Below are positions 16,512 through 25,459 of a stretch of 51,629 nt of DNA, piece after piece. Origin of the DNA: Parvularcula sp963922235. Lineage in GTDB: Bacteria > Pseudomonadota > Alphaproteobacteria > Caulobacterales > Parvularculaceae. A model generated the notes under the pieces. It ran no database searches and was not told the DNA's origin. It saw nothing but the letters and a program-made list of their open reading frames with translations. Made by a program: the position numbers and the translations under genes. Positions within the stretch are counted from its first letter, which is position 1. Every line of letters starts with the position of its first letter. The stretch lies in the NCBI GenBank assembly GCA_963922235.1, contig CAWUIJ010000002.1, positions 1-51,629 of the forward strand. Direction: 5' to 3'.

Positions 16512-17076
16512 CTTGGTCTCCCGTCAAAGACAGAAAGTTCGCCATGATCGTCCGCCCACCTTCCGTCAGCAACGACTCTGGATGGAACTGCACACCCAAA
16601 TGAGGGTTCTCAGGATGCCGGAACGCCATGAGTTCACCATCACTCGACCATGCGGACGCAATAAGATCAGTGAGCGCAATATCTGCGAGCAACGCATGAT
16701 AGCGACCCGCCCCAAATGGGCTGGGCACGTCATGAAAGAGCGGCGAGCGATCATGGGTCACAGGCGTTGCACGGCCATGAATGGGCGTAGCTGCCGGCAC
16801 GGTCCGCCCGCCATAGGCTTCGGCGATCGCCAAATGCCCTAGACACACCCCAAGAATGGGCGTTGCTGGTAGATGCTGAGGCAACGAGCGGCACACACCC
16901 GCCTGTTCAGGCGTATAGGGCCCTGGAGACATGACAATGCTGTCGGGGGCCAGACTGACAATCTCTTCCACCGTATACGCATCGTTGCGAAGGACACGAG
17001 TCTCATGGCCCGCCTCGCGCACATAACGCGCCAAGGTCTCGACGAAGCTGTCATAGTTATCGATGATGAGGATCAT
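16498..17076 (-). CDS. pabA: Aminodeoxychorismate synthase glutaminase subunit
   Basis: 192 residues, class I glutamine amidotransferase. It begins MILIIDNYDSF and carries the nucleophile Cys in GVCLGHLAIAEAYGG. The catalytic His/Glu pair is in GVQFHPES. The residue after the GVCLGH motif is normally Gln and is Leu here. It supplies ammonia from glutamine to PabB (or TrpE in organisms where the subunit is shared). It overlaps pabB by 20 bases and pabC by 14, indicating tight translational coupling. Assigned to folate rather than tryptophan synthesis because of its partners. Confidence 0.9.
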   Translation of the reverse strand: MILIIDNYDSFVETLARYVREAGHETRVLRNDAYTVEEIVSLAPDSIVMSPGPYTPEQAGVCRSLPQHLPATPILGVCLGHLAIAEAYGGRTVPAATPIHGRATPVTHDRSPLFHDVPSPFGAGRYHALLADIALTDLIASAWSSDGELMAFRHPENPHLGVQFHPESLLTEGGRTIMANFLSLTGDQDAMA

Positions 17077-18232
17077 CTTGCCCTGCCAAATGCCGGAAGA
17101 GGTAACCCTTATCGATGGCTTCGCGATACTCCTCTTCTGGATCGGAAAGGATTGTCACGCCGCCGCCGCTGCGTACGTCTAAGGATCGCGAGGCTTCATC
17201 AATCACCGCGGTTCGAATGGCCACAGACGCCACGGCTTTGTCCTGATACGGTTGATAAATCACCGTGCCGCAGTAAGGCCCCCGCCCTTCGCCCTCAAGC
17301 TCTGCAATGGCGTCCATCGCTGCAAGCTTGGGTGCGCCGGTGATTGAGCCGCAGGGAAATGCAGCAGCCAAGGCATCAGCAAAGAGAAGGCCCTCCCGCA
17401 GGCGACCTTCGATCCTGCTGAAAAGGTGATGCACATGGGCGTGGGATCGCGGCTCGCAAATGACGGGCTCATGCACAGAGCCATCCTCCGCCACCTTAGA
17501 AAGATCATTGCGCAGAAGATCGGCGATCATGATGTTCTCGGCCCGGTCTTTGGGATCAGCTTGCAGCTCCTCAAGCGCTCGCCGATCGGACTCAGGATCA
17601 GAGGTCCGTGGCCGTGTTCCTTTCACGGGTTCCGCCGCCAGCTCTCCCTTGTCCAAGGAAAGGAAAAGCTCCGGCGACGCGCTCACAAGCGAAGCATGCC
17701 CTAGATCAAAGAATGCGCCATAAGCGGCATCCAAGGCATCGGCCCATGGCAAGATATCAATCAGACGATCAGGAGACGGTGCAAATTGCGCGCGCTGCCG
17801 GTGCGAGTAGTTAACTTGAAAGACATCACCCCGGGTGATCCGCTGCCGGATGTTTTGGACGCGTTGCTGGTAAAGATGCGCGCCATCACCTTCGTCCACG
17901 GATAGCGGCGCCGGCATATGCTGCGGGACGGGCAGTTCACCGGCGGCTTTCCTGGCGCCGTACACACCGATCCATGCGATGGGAATGTTATGAGACGACG
18001 GGGGGAGGTGAAGGCTCGTCTCGAGAGCCATGGCGCATTCATAGCCAAGCCACCCAGCCAACGCCTCGCCTTCCTGAAGAGACGCCTCGAGCTCTTTCAA
18101 AGCTGCAAACGGGTTACGCGACGCGAGCTCTTCGAAAGAACAGGACCACGAGCGGCGCAAGTCTGAGAGTTCGACAACCTCGCCCGCGAACCCGCGCCCT
18201 AAAAGAACACGGCGCAGGCTCTGGTCAGTCAT
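17057..18232 (-). CDS. pabB: Aminodeoxychorismate synthase component I
   Basis: 391 residues of the chorismate-utilising family. It converts chorismate plus ammonia to 4-amino-4-deoxychorismate. The motif PVKGTRPR contains the active-site Lys that separates PabB from anthranilate synthase TrpE, which has PIAGT. RAENIMIADLLRNDLSKV, FPCGSITGAPKLAAMDAI and GGGVTILSDPEEEYREA complete the signature. The N-terminal part is shorter than in E. coli PabB. First gene of the folate-precursor operon; it starts 19 bases after the ctpA stop, so read-through from the cell-envelope operon is possible. Confidence 0.93.
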   Translation of the reverse strand: MTDQSLRRVLLGRGFAGEVVELSDLRRSWSCSFEELASRNPFAALKELEASLQEGEALAGWLGYECAMALETSLHLPPSSHNIPIAWIGVYGARKAAGELPVPQHMPAPLSVDEGDGAHLYQQRVQNIRQRITRGDVFQVNYSHRQRAQFAPSPDRLIDILPWADALDAAYGAFFDLGHASLVSASPELFLSLDKGELAAEPVKGTRPRTSDPESDRRALEELQADPKDRAENIMIADLLRNDLSKVAEDGSVHEPVICEPRSHAHVHHLFSRIEGRLREGLLFADALAAAFPCGSITGAPKLAAMDAIAELEGEGRGPYCGTVIYQPYQDKAVASVAIRTAVIDEASRSLDVRSGGGVTILSDPEEEYREAIDKGYLFRHLAGQDDPHHR

Positions 18233-18251
18233 GCCGCAAAGAGGCCCGGTC

Positions 18252-19697
18252 TTAGCGCTGGATCATGCCGGCATCGGCCAAGAGCTGGCCAAATTCCGAC
18301 TGGTCTTCAAGGAGATCAAGCGCACGCTCCAGCTGGCAATCCTCACCAGACGGACATTCGACCGGTTCGATGAAGAGCGCCGTGGCGTTCTCTTCCTCGC
18401 GCTCCTGGGCGCGGAGAGCCTCTTGGCCCTCCATGAGGATGTCCTGCACCGATGTGGCCTCGGAGGCTGGAACCTCTGTTTCAGCGACATCAAGCGCGCC
18501 ATCAAGATCACGCTCAGAGCGCGCCTCGGCAGGACCTTCTTGGCCCGGGCGGGTGATGGGCATCACAATGTCCGGCACGATGCCCTGCGCTTGGATCGAA
18601 CGGCCTGATGGCGTGTAGTAACGCGCCGTGGTCAGACGAAGAGCGCCAGCCCGGCCGCGGTCGAGCGGCAAAATGGTCTGCACAGAGCCCTTACCAAAGG
18701 TCTTTGTACCAAGGATCAGAGCGCGGTTGCGGTCTTGAAGGGCACCGGCGACGATCTCCGAAGCCGAAGCCGAGCCGCCATTAACCAGCACCACGATGGG
18801 CAGGCCCTCCAGCACATCGCCGCGCTCACCAAGCTCGCGCATCGAATCTTTCTGACGACGACCGCGGGTCGAGACGATCTCACCGCCATCAAGGAACGCA
18901 TCACTCACCGCGACGGCCTGATCGAGAAGACCACCTGGATTGCTCCGCAGATCGAGAACGATGCCATCGAGATCGCCGGTTTCGCGCTCAAGATCGCGGA
19001 TCGCTTCCAGCATCTTGCCTTCGGTCTGCTGCGTAAAGCTTGCAAGACGGACATAGCCGAAGCGTTCGCGCTCAACACGCGAAGCCACCGGGTTCACCAC
19101 AATGATGTCGCGGACAATGTCAAACTCGAGCGGCTCGGCGACATCCTCGCGGGCCACACGGAGGGTCACACTGGTCCCCCGCTCGCCCTTCATGAGGGCG
19201 GTCGCTTCGTTGAGCGACATGCCGAAAACGCTCTCGCCATCGATTTCAAAGATCAGGTCACCGGGCTCAATGCCTGCACGGTCAGCTGGCGTGTCGTCGA
19301 TCGGCGAGATCACTTTGACGAGCCCGCGACCGGCGCCCTCGCGCTCTTGGACCACCTGAATGCCGAGGCCACCAAAGGTGCCGCGGGTCTGTTCCTGCAT
19401 CGTGTCGAGATCGTCAGGCGGCAGGTAGCTCGAATGCGGATCAAGGCTCGACAGCATGCCGTCGATCGCGCCTTCCATGAGCTCGCTATCGTTGGGATCC
19501 TCGACATAGTTCCGGTGTACCGTCTCGAAAGCCTCACCAAAGAGGTCGAGCTGGCGGAACGTCTCCGCATCAAATCCCGAGCGCGCAAAACCTGCTGTGA
19601 GGAGCGCAGCTGTGGCCGCGCCGCCAAGGAAGGCACCGAAGGCCATCGCTGACAATGGCTTGGTTGCGCGTGCGGGAGGGGTGTCGAGACGCTTCAT
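18252..19697 (-). CDS. ctpA: S41 carboxy-terminal processing protease
   Basis: 481 residues from ATG 19697 (MKRLDTPPARATK), chosen because GGAAAG lies just upstream and an N-terminal membrane anchor (AFGAFLGGAATAALLTAGFA) follows. The frame is open further upstream, but that extension looks non-coding. Domain order: N-terminal helical part with SSLDPHSSYLPP, PDZ domain (GLGIQVV to LMKGERGTSVTL), and peptidase domain with the catalytic Ser in NGGSASASEI and Lys in GTKTFGKGSVQ. The C-terminal tail is acidic. It is a periplasmic protease that trims proteins from the C-terminus. Its place after the EnvC-like gene matches the common alphaproteobacterial order. Confidence 0.94.
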   Translation of the reverse strand: MKRLDTPPARATKPLSAMAFGAFLGGAATAALLTAGFARSGFDAETFRQLDLFGEAFETVHRNYVEDPNDSELMEGAIDGMLSSLDPHSSYLPPDDLDTMQEQTRGTFGGLGIQVVQEREGAGRGLVKVISPIDDTPADRAGIEPGDLIFEIDGESVFGMSLNEATALMKGERGTSVTLRVAREDVAEPLEFDIVRDIIVVNPVASRVERERFGYVRLASFTQQTEGKMLEAIRDLERETGDLDGIVLDLRSNPGGLLDQAVAVSDAFLDGGEIVSTRGRRQKDSMRELGERGDVLEGLPIVVLVNGGSASASEIVAGALQDRNRALILGTKTFGKGSVQTILPLDRGRAGALRLTTARYYTPSGRSIQAQGIVPDIVMPITRPGQEGPAEARSERDLDGALDVAETEVPASEATSVQDILMEGQEALRAQEREEENATALFIEPVECPSGEDCQLERALDLLEDQSEFGQLLADAGMIQR

Positions 19698-19841
19698 AGG
19701 TACTTTCCGGCGCTGTCTGGGAACGAAACTGGGATCAGAATGCGCGCTGTCATTTGCAATAGCCTTAAATGTGTCATCGAATCTCGGCGAAAGCAAAGCC
19801 GAGAAACGGCAGGTTCTGTGAAAAATCAAAAAGACGCGCCC

Positions 19842-20984
19842 TTAGGGCTCGACAAACCAGGGGGTTGGATCGACCGGCGTGCCGCCGCGTCGCACCTGAA
19901 GCCGCAAGGGCGCGGCGCCTGATCGCTGCGGCATGAGCCCGACAGGTTCGCCCGCGCTGATTCTTTGGCCTTTTTCCACAATGAAGGTCTCAAGGCCGAG
20001 AAGCACGGTCGCATAGCTCTCGCCGACATCGATGATCAGGACATTTCCAAGTGTCCCAAAATCGGACGCCCACCGCACAGTTCCAGAATAGGGTGCTGTC
20101 ACAACAGCACCAGGTCGGGCGCGAAGTTCCAGAGATTCGCGGCGCTCTCCGCTTCCATCGCGCTCACCGTAACGCCCCACCACCAAGCCAGAGACGGGAT
20201 AAGAAAGCTGTCCGCGAGAGGCGAGAAACGTATCGGGAAGATCGAGATCTCGGCGGGACCGTTCATAGGTCTCAATCACCTCGTCCGCGCTCGGAAGCGC
20301 GCGCAAGCGTTGGATCAAGTCGCGAAGGCTCGACGCCTCTGCCGCTAGGCGACGGGTCTCACGTTCGACCCTTTGAAGGGCTGCCATGTCGCGGTCGAAG
20401 ACGGACTCTCGCTCATCGAGGAGACCTTGCAAAAGACGGCGCCGCTCAGCGAGAGCAGCGTTGGTGTCTTCGAGCCGCCGCTGGGCATCGCGCTTCTCGT
20501 CGCGCAGCTCAGCCAGTTTGAGAATTTCGTCCTTACGCTCCTCAACGATTTCCGCGAGGCGCGGGGTGAGAGACGACAGGGCGATCGCTGCGAGGGCTGC
20601 CTTTTGCGCATCGTCGGGAGACACGACCAAGGCGGGCGGCTTGGAGCGTTCTAAGTTCTGCAAAGCCCCCAGGACCTGGCTGAGTTCAAGGCTCCGAGCA
20701 TCGCGCTCCTCAAGGGCCACAGCCTCGCGTGCGCCGATCGACTGAAGGTCCTGTTCGAGCTGGGTGGCTTCCGCTTCAGCATCTTGAAGTGCTGACGCCG
20801 TTGAGACGATCTGCCCACGCAGGCGCGTCAGCGTCGGCTCCATCTCCTCCGTGCGGGACCTAATTTCCTCAGCAGAACGCTCGTTTTCCGCGATCTCGCG
20901 CTCAAGGTTTTCCAGCCGCGTGGCTTCGTCTTGAGGAACAGTCTGGACGCTGAGCGCCAGGATCATGGATGCAACGAGAATCAT
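19842..20984 (-). CDS. EnvC-like murein hydrolase activator (degenerate LytM/M23 domain)
   Basis: 380 residues from ATG 20984. This ATG overlaps the rlmH stop as TAATG, which argues for translational coupling and against a longer upstream start. A signal peptide (MILVASMILALSVQTVPQ) is followed by a long coiled coil (about residues 20-250), then a LytM domain. The M23 zinc ligands are missing: the HxxxD position reads ESLELRA and the HxH position reads LRLQVRR. Such degenerate LytM proteins do not cut peptidoglycan; they activate amidases at the division septum (EnvC, Caulobacter LdpF). Located in the periplasm. Confidence 0.88.
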   Translation of the reverse strand: MILVASMILALSVQTVPQDEATRLENLEREIAENERSAEEIRSRTEEMEPTLTRLRGQIVSTASALQDAEAEATQLEQDLQSIGAREAVALEERDARSLELSQVLGALQNLERSKPPALVVSPDDAQKAALAAIALSSLTPRLAEIVEERKDEILKLAELRDEKRDAQRRLEDTNAALAERRRLLQGLLDERESVFDRDMAALQRVERETRRLAAEASSLRDLIQRLRALPSADEVIETYERSRRDLDLPDTFLASRGQLSYPVSGLVVGRYGERDGSGERRESLELRARPGAVVTAPYSGTVRWASDFGTLGNVLIIDVGESYATVLLGLETFIVEKGQRISAGEPVGLMPQRSGAAPLRLQVRRGGTPVDPTPWFVEP

Positions 20985-21463
20985 TATGCCCGGTGATAGG
21001 GATGTCCGCTTAAAATCGCGAGGCTTCTGTAGAGCTGTTCGGCCAACATCACACGGCAAAGTGCATGGGGCCAAACGGATCGGCCAAACGATAGAAGTTT
21101 TCCCCCGGCGCCCGTGATCTCGTCTCGAAAGGATGGATCGAAACCGTCAGCCCCGCCGATGCAAAAGGCGAGGTCCGAAACCCCGCGATCGCGGAGGCTC
21201 GCGATGTGCTGAGCAATCTCTTCTGAAGACCAAGATGGCCCGCGCTGATCAAGCAGCACCGCTGAACCGGAAAGCGCTACGCGAACCCGCTCCGCCTCCC
21301 CTTTTGGATCACTGCCTTTGCCCGGCGCCACAAAGCGGAGCTCCGGCCCCTTCAATCCGAGGGGTCCAGACAGGCCGCGCGCACGCTTGAGATAGTCCGC
21401 GCCCACGCCTTCCAGCGGGTCGCGTTTTTGCTCCCGCCCCACGGCGAGGAGCGAGAGCCTCAC
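20984..21463 (-). CDS. rlmH: 23S rRNA (pseudouridine1915-N3)-methyltransferase RlmH
   Basis: 159 residues, the normal length for this SPOUT-family enzyme, which methylates pseudouridine 1915 in helix 69 of 23S rRNA on the assembled ribosome. Conserved parts are VALSGSAVLLDQRG, the AdoMet-knot segment FCIGGADGFD, SFGRSVWPHALCRVMLAEQLYR and the C-terminal GHPYHRA. It is separated from rsfS by 1 base and overlaps the EnvC-like gene, forming a compact operon with nadD and rsfS. Confidence 0.97.
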   Translation of the reverse strand: MRLSLLAVGREQKRDPLEGVGADYLKRARGLSGPLGLKGPELRFVAPGKGSDPKGEAERVRVALSGSAVLLDQRGPSWSSEEIAQHIASLRDRGVSDLAFCIGGADGFDPSFRDEITGAGGKLLSFGRSVWPHALCRVMLAEQLYRSLAILSGHPYHRA

Positions 21464-21464
21464 C

Positions 21465-21893
21465 CTACTCCGCCGAGGTCGGCTGGAAGCGCTCCGGCGC
21501 CCAAATCCGTTCGAGATTGTAGAAATCTCGCACTTCGGGCCGGAACAGGTGGACGATCACGTCACCCGCATCGAGCAGCACCCAGTCGCAGGCCGGTAGA
21601 CCTTCAGTCGCGACATGGCCCAGGCCCGTCTCCTTAAGCGAACGCGCGAGCTTATCCGCCAGCGCGCCGACATGACGCTGGGACCGCCCTGATGCGATCA
21701 CAAGCTTATCGGCGACGTCGGATTTCCCGGTCAGATCGATGGTGACGATGTCTTCCGCCTTTTCCTCATCCAGACGCGTCAGCACTTGGCTGACGATCTC
21801 GTCTGAAGACAGCAGCGCCTCGGTCTCATCCGAAGCTGGGGCGGCATGATGAGGGATGTTCGAAACATCCGCATGCGAGGAGGTGATCAGCAC
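21465..21893 (-). CDS. rsfS: Ribosomal silencing factor RsfS
   Basis: 142 residues. It binds ribosomal protein uL14 and prevents subunit joining when nutrients are scarce. The conserved core is DIVTIDLTGKSDVADKLVIA, SGRSQRHVGALADKLA, GLPACDWVLLDAGDVIVHLF and FYNLERIWAPER. The start is GTG 21893 with GGAG upstream; the first ~30 residues are poorly conserved, so the start is less certain. It lies between nadD and rlmH on the minus strand. Confidence 0.95.
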   Translation of the reverse strand: MLITSSHADVSNIPHHAAPASDETEALLSSDEIVSQVLTRLDEEKAEDIVTIDLTGKSDVADKLVIASGRSQRHVGALADKLARSLKETGLGHVATEGLPACDWVLLDAGDVIVHLFRPEVRDFYNLERIWAPERFQPTSAE

Positions 21894-21956
21894 TTTTCTC
21901 CGTCAGGCACTTCCCAATGTGGAAGCAAAAGGACGGCTAGCATGACTTGGGCCATT

Positions 21957-22538
21957 CTATAAGTGTTTTTCAGAACTGCGGATCTCCGTTGAACTGATGC
22001 TTTCTGAAAGCCCCGTGAGAAAGCACCAGGCTGGCGCCCTTGCGAACGGCAATCGCTCGGCAACGCGCTCTGGCAAACGGGCAGCTGCATAGCGCAGACC
22101 CGCGGGTCCTTTGATCGCCGAAAGCCTTTCCCCTGGCCGGTTCACAACGGCAATGGGAACCGCGCTCATAATCTCTTCCCAGGCATGCCAGCGATGAAAC
22201 TGCGCAAAGCTGTCCGCTCCCATGAGATAGACCAACGGGACACCAGGGGCTTCTTTGAGGGCGCGCTCCACCGTTTCCACGGCAAAGACAGGGCCCGTTT
22301 CTGCTTCTGCTTCGACACTGACGTGGCGGAGGCCGCGCATGACCTTTTTGGTCGCGGCAAGCCTTTCTTCGAGCGTGCTGTAGGATCCCGCACTCTTCAA
22401 TGGGCTCTGGGGAGAGACGAGCACACGGACCCGCTTCAGGCCCAAGCGCTTTTTTGCATGAAGAACCAGCGCCCGATGCCCCACGTGCGGCGGGTTGAAG
22501 GAGCCTCCAAAAAGCCCTACCGGACCTGGACCGTTCAC
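21957..22538 (-). CDS. nadD: Nicotinate-nucleotide adenylyltransferase NadD
   Basis: 193 residues. It makes deamido-NAD from nicotinate mononucleotide and ATP. The nucleotidyltransferase signature GLFGGSFNPPHVGHRAL is present, followed by VSPQSPLK, LVYLMGADSFAQFHRWH, and the C-terminal SSTEIRS in place of the more usual ISSTxIR. The start is GTG 22538. Divergent from the epimerase gene across 66 bases, which must contain promoters for both directions. Head of the nadD-rsfS-rlmH-envC-like series. Confidence 0.95.
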   Translation of the reverse strand: MNGPGPVGLFGGSFNPPHVGHRALVLHAKKRLGLKRVRVLVSPQSPLKSAGSYSTLEERLAATKKVMRGLRHVSVEAEAETGPVFAVETVERALKEAPGVPLVYLMGADSFAQFHRWHAWEEIMSAVPIAVVNRPGERLSAIKGPAGLRYAAARLPERVAERLPFARAPAWCFLTGLSESISSTEIRSSEKHL

Positions 22539-22604
22539 ACTTCGTCTCCCTGAGAATTCTGAACCTTAGCGGCGGGCGGGATAGCTTGGAGCCCCCGACA
22601 CCTT

Positions 22605-23573
22605 ATGGCCATCCTCGTAACCGGAGCAGCAGGCTTTATCGGCTTTCATACAGCTCAGGCCCTGCTTGCTCGCGGCGACGAGGTGATCGGGATCGACAAC
22701 CTCAATGCTTATTACGACGTTTCTCTCAAAGACGCCCGCTTAAGGCAGCTTGAAGATCAAGCTGGGTTCACATTCATCCGAATGGATCTTGCAGACGGCA
22801 ACGCCATGGCCACGCTGCGGGACAAGCCGATCGATCGGATCATCCATCTCGCAGCCCAGGCCGGCGTGCGTTACTCGATCGATGAGCCCAGGGCCTATGC
22901 AGACAGCAATTTGGTCGGCCAGACAGAGGTTTTGGAGCTTGCCCGACATCTCACCGTCAAGCACTGCGTCTACGCCTCATCATCGTCGATATACGGGCGC
23001 AACACGAAGATCCCTTTCAGCGAAGACGATCGGACCGACGCGCCCGCGTCCTTTTATGGCGCCACAAAGAAGTCCTGCGAGCTGCTCGCTGATAGTTATG
23101 CCGCACTCTATGACCTGCCGCTTACAGGGCTACGGTTTTTCACCGTGTACGGGCCATGGGGGCGACCAGATATGGCCTATATGATCTTTACTAAGAAGAT
23201 CTTGGCTGGCGATACGATCGATGTCTTTGGCCAGGGGGATATGGGGCGCGATTTTACCTATGTGGACGATTGCGTCAGCGGTATCATCAGCGCCCTCGAT
23301 CATCCGCCCTCAGCGTCCGATGGCAAGGCGGCCCACAGGGTCTTCAATCTCGGCAATGACAAGCCCGAGCGGCTGATGAGCCTGATTACATACATAGAAG
23401 AGCATCTCGGCGAAACGGCAAAGAAAGAGTTGAAGCCGATGCAGCCCGGCGATGTGCGCGAGACATGGGCAGACATCACAAAGGCGCGAGAGATTTTGGG
23501 CTATGATCCCAAGACGTCTCTCAAAGAGGGCCTCGCGCGCTTTTCTGTGTGGTATCGCAGCTATTACGATTAG
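22605..23573 (+). CDS. NAD-dependent epimerase, UDP-glucuronate 4-epimerase-like
   Basis: 322 residues of the extended SDR family. It has the NAD motif TGAAGFIGFHTA, then IDNLNAYYDVSLKDARL, HLAAQAGVRYSI, SSSSIYG with the active-site YGATK, and RFFTVYGPWGRPDMA. The NLNxYYD and GPWGRPDMA segments are typical of UDP-glucuronate 4-epimerases, which provide UDP-galacturonate for surface polysaccharides. Other sugar epimerases are possible. It stands alone on the plus strand, with egtD 90 bases downstream. Confidence 0.9.
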   Translation: MAILVTGAAGFIGFHTAQALLARGDEVIGIDNLNAYYDVSLKDARLRQLEDQAGFTFIRMDLADGNAMATLRDKPIDRIIHLAAQAGVRYSIDEPRAYADSNLVGQTEVLELARHLTVKHCVYASSSSIYGRNTKIPFSEDDRTDAPASFYGATKKSCELLADSYAALYDLPLTGLRFFTVYGPWGRPDMAYMIFTKKILAGDTIDVFGQGDMGRDFTYVDDCVSGIISALDHPPSASDGKAAHRVFNLGNDKPERLMSLITYIEEHLGETAKKELKPMQPGDVRETWADITKAREILGYDPKTSLKEGLARFSVWYRSYYD

Positions 23574-23663
23574 TGTCGTTCCACCAAATGGCATGACCAG
23601 TGTTGCGTTTGGCCAGAAGGACCCATAGGCCGGGGGGCAAGTCACGCCGTCAGGAGATACTCC

Positions 23664-24584
23664 GTGAACGACGAATTTTTGCAAGAGGTCCTCGCCGGAT
23701 TCTCCAAGAGTCAGAAAAGCCTCTCCCCGAAATGGCTCTATGACGAGCGGGGATCTGAACTCTTCGAAGCCATCACCAAGACCGAAGACTATTACGTCAC
23801 GCGCACCGAAGAACAGATCATGCGCACCGTGCTCGGAGAATTACCAGAGCTTCTGGGAGCAGCACCCGCGATCACGGAGTTTGGGAGCGGCGCCGGTATC
23901 AAATCGAGGCGATTGATCAAGGCGACTGAGCCTTCCGTCTACGTCATGATCGATGTGGCCGAGGACTTTCTAACCACCTCGGCTGACGCTCTTAGCCAGT
24001 CCTTTCCCGCAGTCGATGTTCACGGCGTCGTCGGCGACTTTTTGGGTGAGGTCACTTTGCCAAAAGCCTTCTTGGAAGCGCCATCACGGGTTGGCTTTTT
24101 CCCCGGTTCCACAATCGGAAACTTTGAAAAAGGAGGCGCTGAGGCCTTCTTGGCAGGCGCGCGCCGCGACCTTGGCGATGGGAGCCGCTTCCTTCTTGGT
24201 GCGGATCTTGTGAAAGACGAAGACGTCCTCGTCGCGGCCTATGACGATCGAGAGACATTGACAGCAGAGTTTACGCTCAACCTGCTCCGAAGGATCAATC
24301 GCGAGCTTGGTGCCAGCATCAATGTCGACCAGTTCAAGCACATCACCCTTTGGAACGCCGATGAGCGGCGCATCGAGATTTACGCTGAGGCCTTAGCCGA
24401 TCAAGACGTAACGATCGGTGGACAGACGTTTCATTTCGCCCAAGGCGAACGGCTCCATGTCGAGAACTCCCACAAATTCACGCGCGAAAGCATGGGCGGC
24501 ATCGCGGGCCGCGCAGGCTGGGAGATCGAAGCTTTCTGGACAGACCCGAACGAATGGTTCGGCGTTTTCTTGCTGAAGGCCTAA
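23664..24584 (+). CDS. egtD: L-histidine N-alpha-methyltransferase EgtD
   Basis: 306 residues. EgtD trimethylates histidine to hercynine, the first step of ergothioneine synthesis. Recognisable parts are SPKWLYDERGSELFEAITKTEDYY, the AdoMet motif ITEFGSGAGIKSRRLI, VGFFPGSTIGNF, and LGADLVKDEDVLVAAY. The C-terminus has the EgtD-type NSHKFTRE. The start is GTG 23664 with GGAG upstream. egtB is not adjacent, so the pathway, if complete, uses a distant gene. The stop overlaps the folD stop in CTAA. Confidence 0.93.
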   Translation: MNDEFLQEVLAGFSKSQKSLSPKWLYDERGSELFEAITKTEDYYVTRTEEQIMRTVLGELPELLGAAPAITEFGSGAGIKSRRLIKATEPSVYVMIDVAEDFLTTSADALSQSFPAVDVHGVVGDFLGEVTLPKAFLEAPSRVGFFPGSTIGNFEKGGAEAFLAGARRDLGDGSRFLLGADLVKDEDVLVAAYDDRETLTAEFTLNLLRRINRELGASINVDQFKHITLWNADERRIEIYAEALADQDVTIGGQTFHFAQGERLHVENSHKFTRESMGGIAGRAGWEIEAFWTDPNEWFGVFLLKA

Positions 24585-25456
24585 AGCAAGACCTCAGGCA
24601 CGGAGAGACCCTGGCGACGGGCTGATGCCACCACTGTGTTGCTCAGCAGGCAGGCAATGGTCATGGGACCGACACCTCCTGGGACGGGCGTGATGGCTCC
24701 GGCGACGTCCTTTGCACCTTCAAAAGCCACGTCGCCGACAAGTCTGCTGGTATCGCCTTCGCCAACCCGGTTGATCCCGACATCAATCACGACAGCGCCG
24801 GGTTTGATCATATCTGCAGTCACCATTTCAGGGCGGCCCACAGCGACGCATAGGATATCAGCCTCTCGGCAGACAGCTGCCAAATCCGCCGTACGCGAGT
24901 GCGCCATGGTGACAGTGGCGTTCGCCTCGAGAAGCAAGAGCGCAAGCGGCTTGCCGACAAGGATTGATCTACCGATCACGACGGCGCTTTTCCCCGAAAG
25001 ATCGGGCATGACGCTCCGCAAGAGCCGCATGGAACCTTGCGGCGTGCAAGGGGTGAGACCGGGTTGTCCCAGCACAAGTTGCCCGGCGCTGGTTGGAGTC
25101 AAACCGTCCACATCCTTGTCAGCGGGAATGGCTGCGATGACCTCATCGGCATCAAGACCATCGGGCAGCGGCAATTGCACAAGGATACCGTCAACCGCTT
25201 CATCTTCAGCCAGCTGACGAACCTGCGCGACAACATCCGCTTGGGACGAGCTTGCGGGCATGCGGTGGACCGTCCCCACCATACCCGCTTTCGCTGAAGC
25301 TTTTTCTTTGCTGCGGACATAGACCTGGCTGGCTGGATCATCGCCGACAAGAACAACAGCAAGGCCGGGCTTGCGCGGCAGGGTCGCCGCCGCCTTGGCC
25401 ACATCCTCGCGTAAAGCTGCTGCGACGGCCTTACCGTCAATCAGGGTCGCGGCCAC
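24581..25456 (-). CDS. folD: Methylenetetrahydrofolate dehydrogenase / cyclohydrolase FolD
   Basis: 291 residues. It interconverts 5,10-methylene-THF, methenyl-THF and 10-formyl-THF. Conserved parts are GDDPASQVYVRSKEKASAKAG with the catalytic Lys, VQLPLPDGLD, DKDVDGLTPTSAGQL, the NADP-binding SAVVIGRSILVGKPLALLLL and VIDVGINRVGEGD. PGGVGPMTIACLL closes the protein. The yggT gene ends 3 bases upstream on the same strand. One-carbon units from FolD feed PurH, encoded earlier in the window, though the genes are not linked. Confidence 0.97.
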   Translation of the reverse strand: MAATLIDGKAVAAALREDVAKAAATLPRKPGLAVVLVGDDPASQVYVRSKEKASAKAGMVGTVHRMPASSSQADVVAQVRQLAEDEAVDGILVQLPLPDGLDADEVIAAIPADKDVDGLTPTSAGQLVLGQPGLTPCTPQGSMRLLRSVMPDLSGKSAVVIGRSILVGKPLALLLLEANATVTMAHSRTADLAAVCREADILCVAVGRPEMVTADMIKPGAVVIDVGINRVGEGDTSRLVGDVAFEGAKDVAGAITPVPGGVGPMTIACLLSNTVVASARRQGLSVPEVLL

Positions 25457-25459
25457 TCT

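Noticed and set aside
19698..19829. Longer N-terminus for ctpA
   Set aside because: It would place 44 charged residues before the membrane anchor; ATG 19697 has GGAAAG upstream and gives the normal topology.
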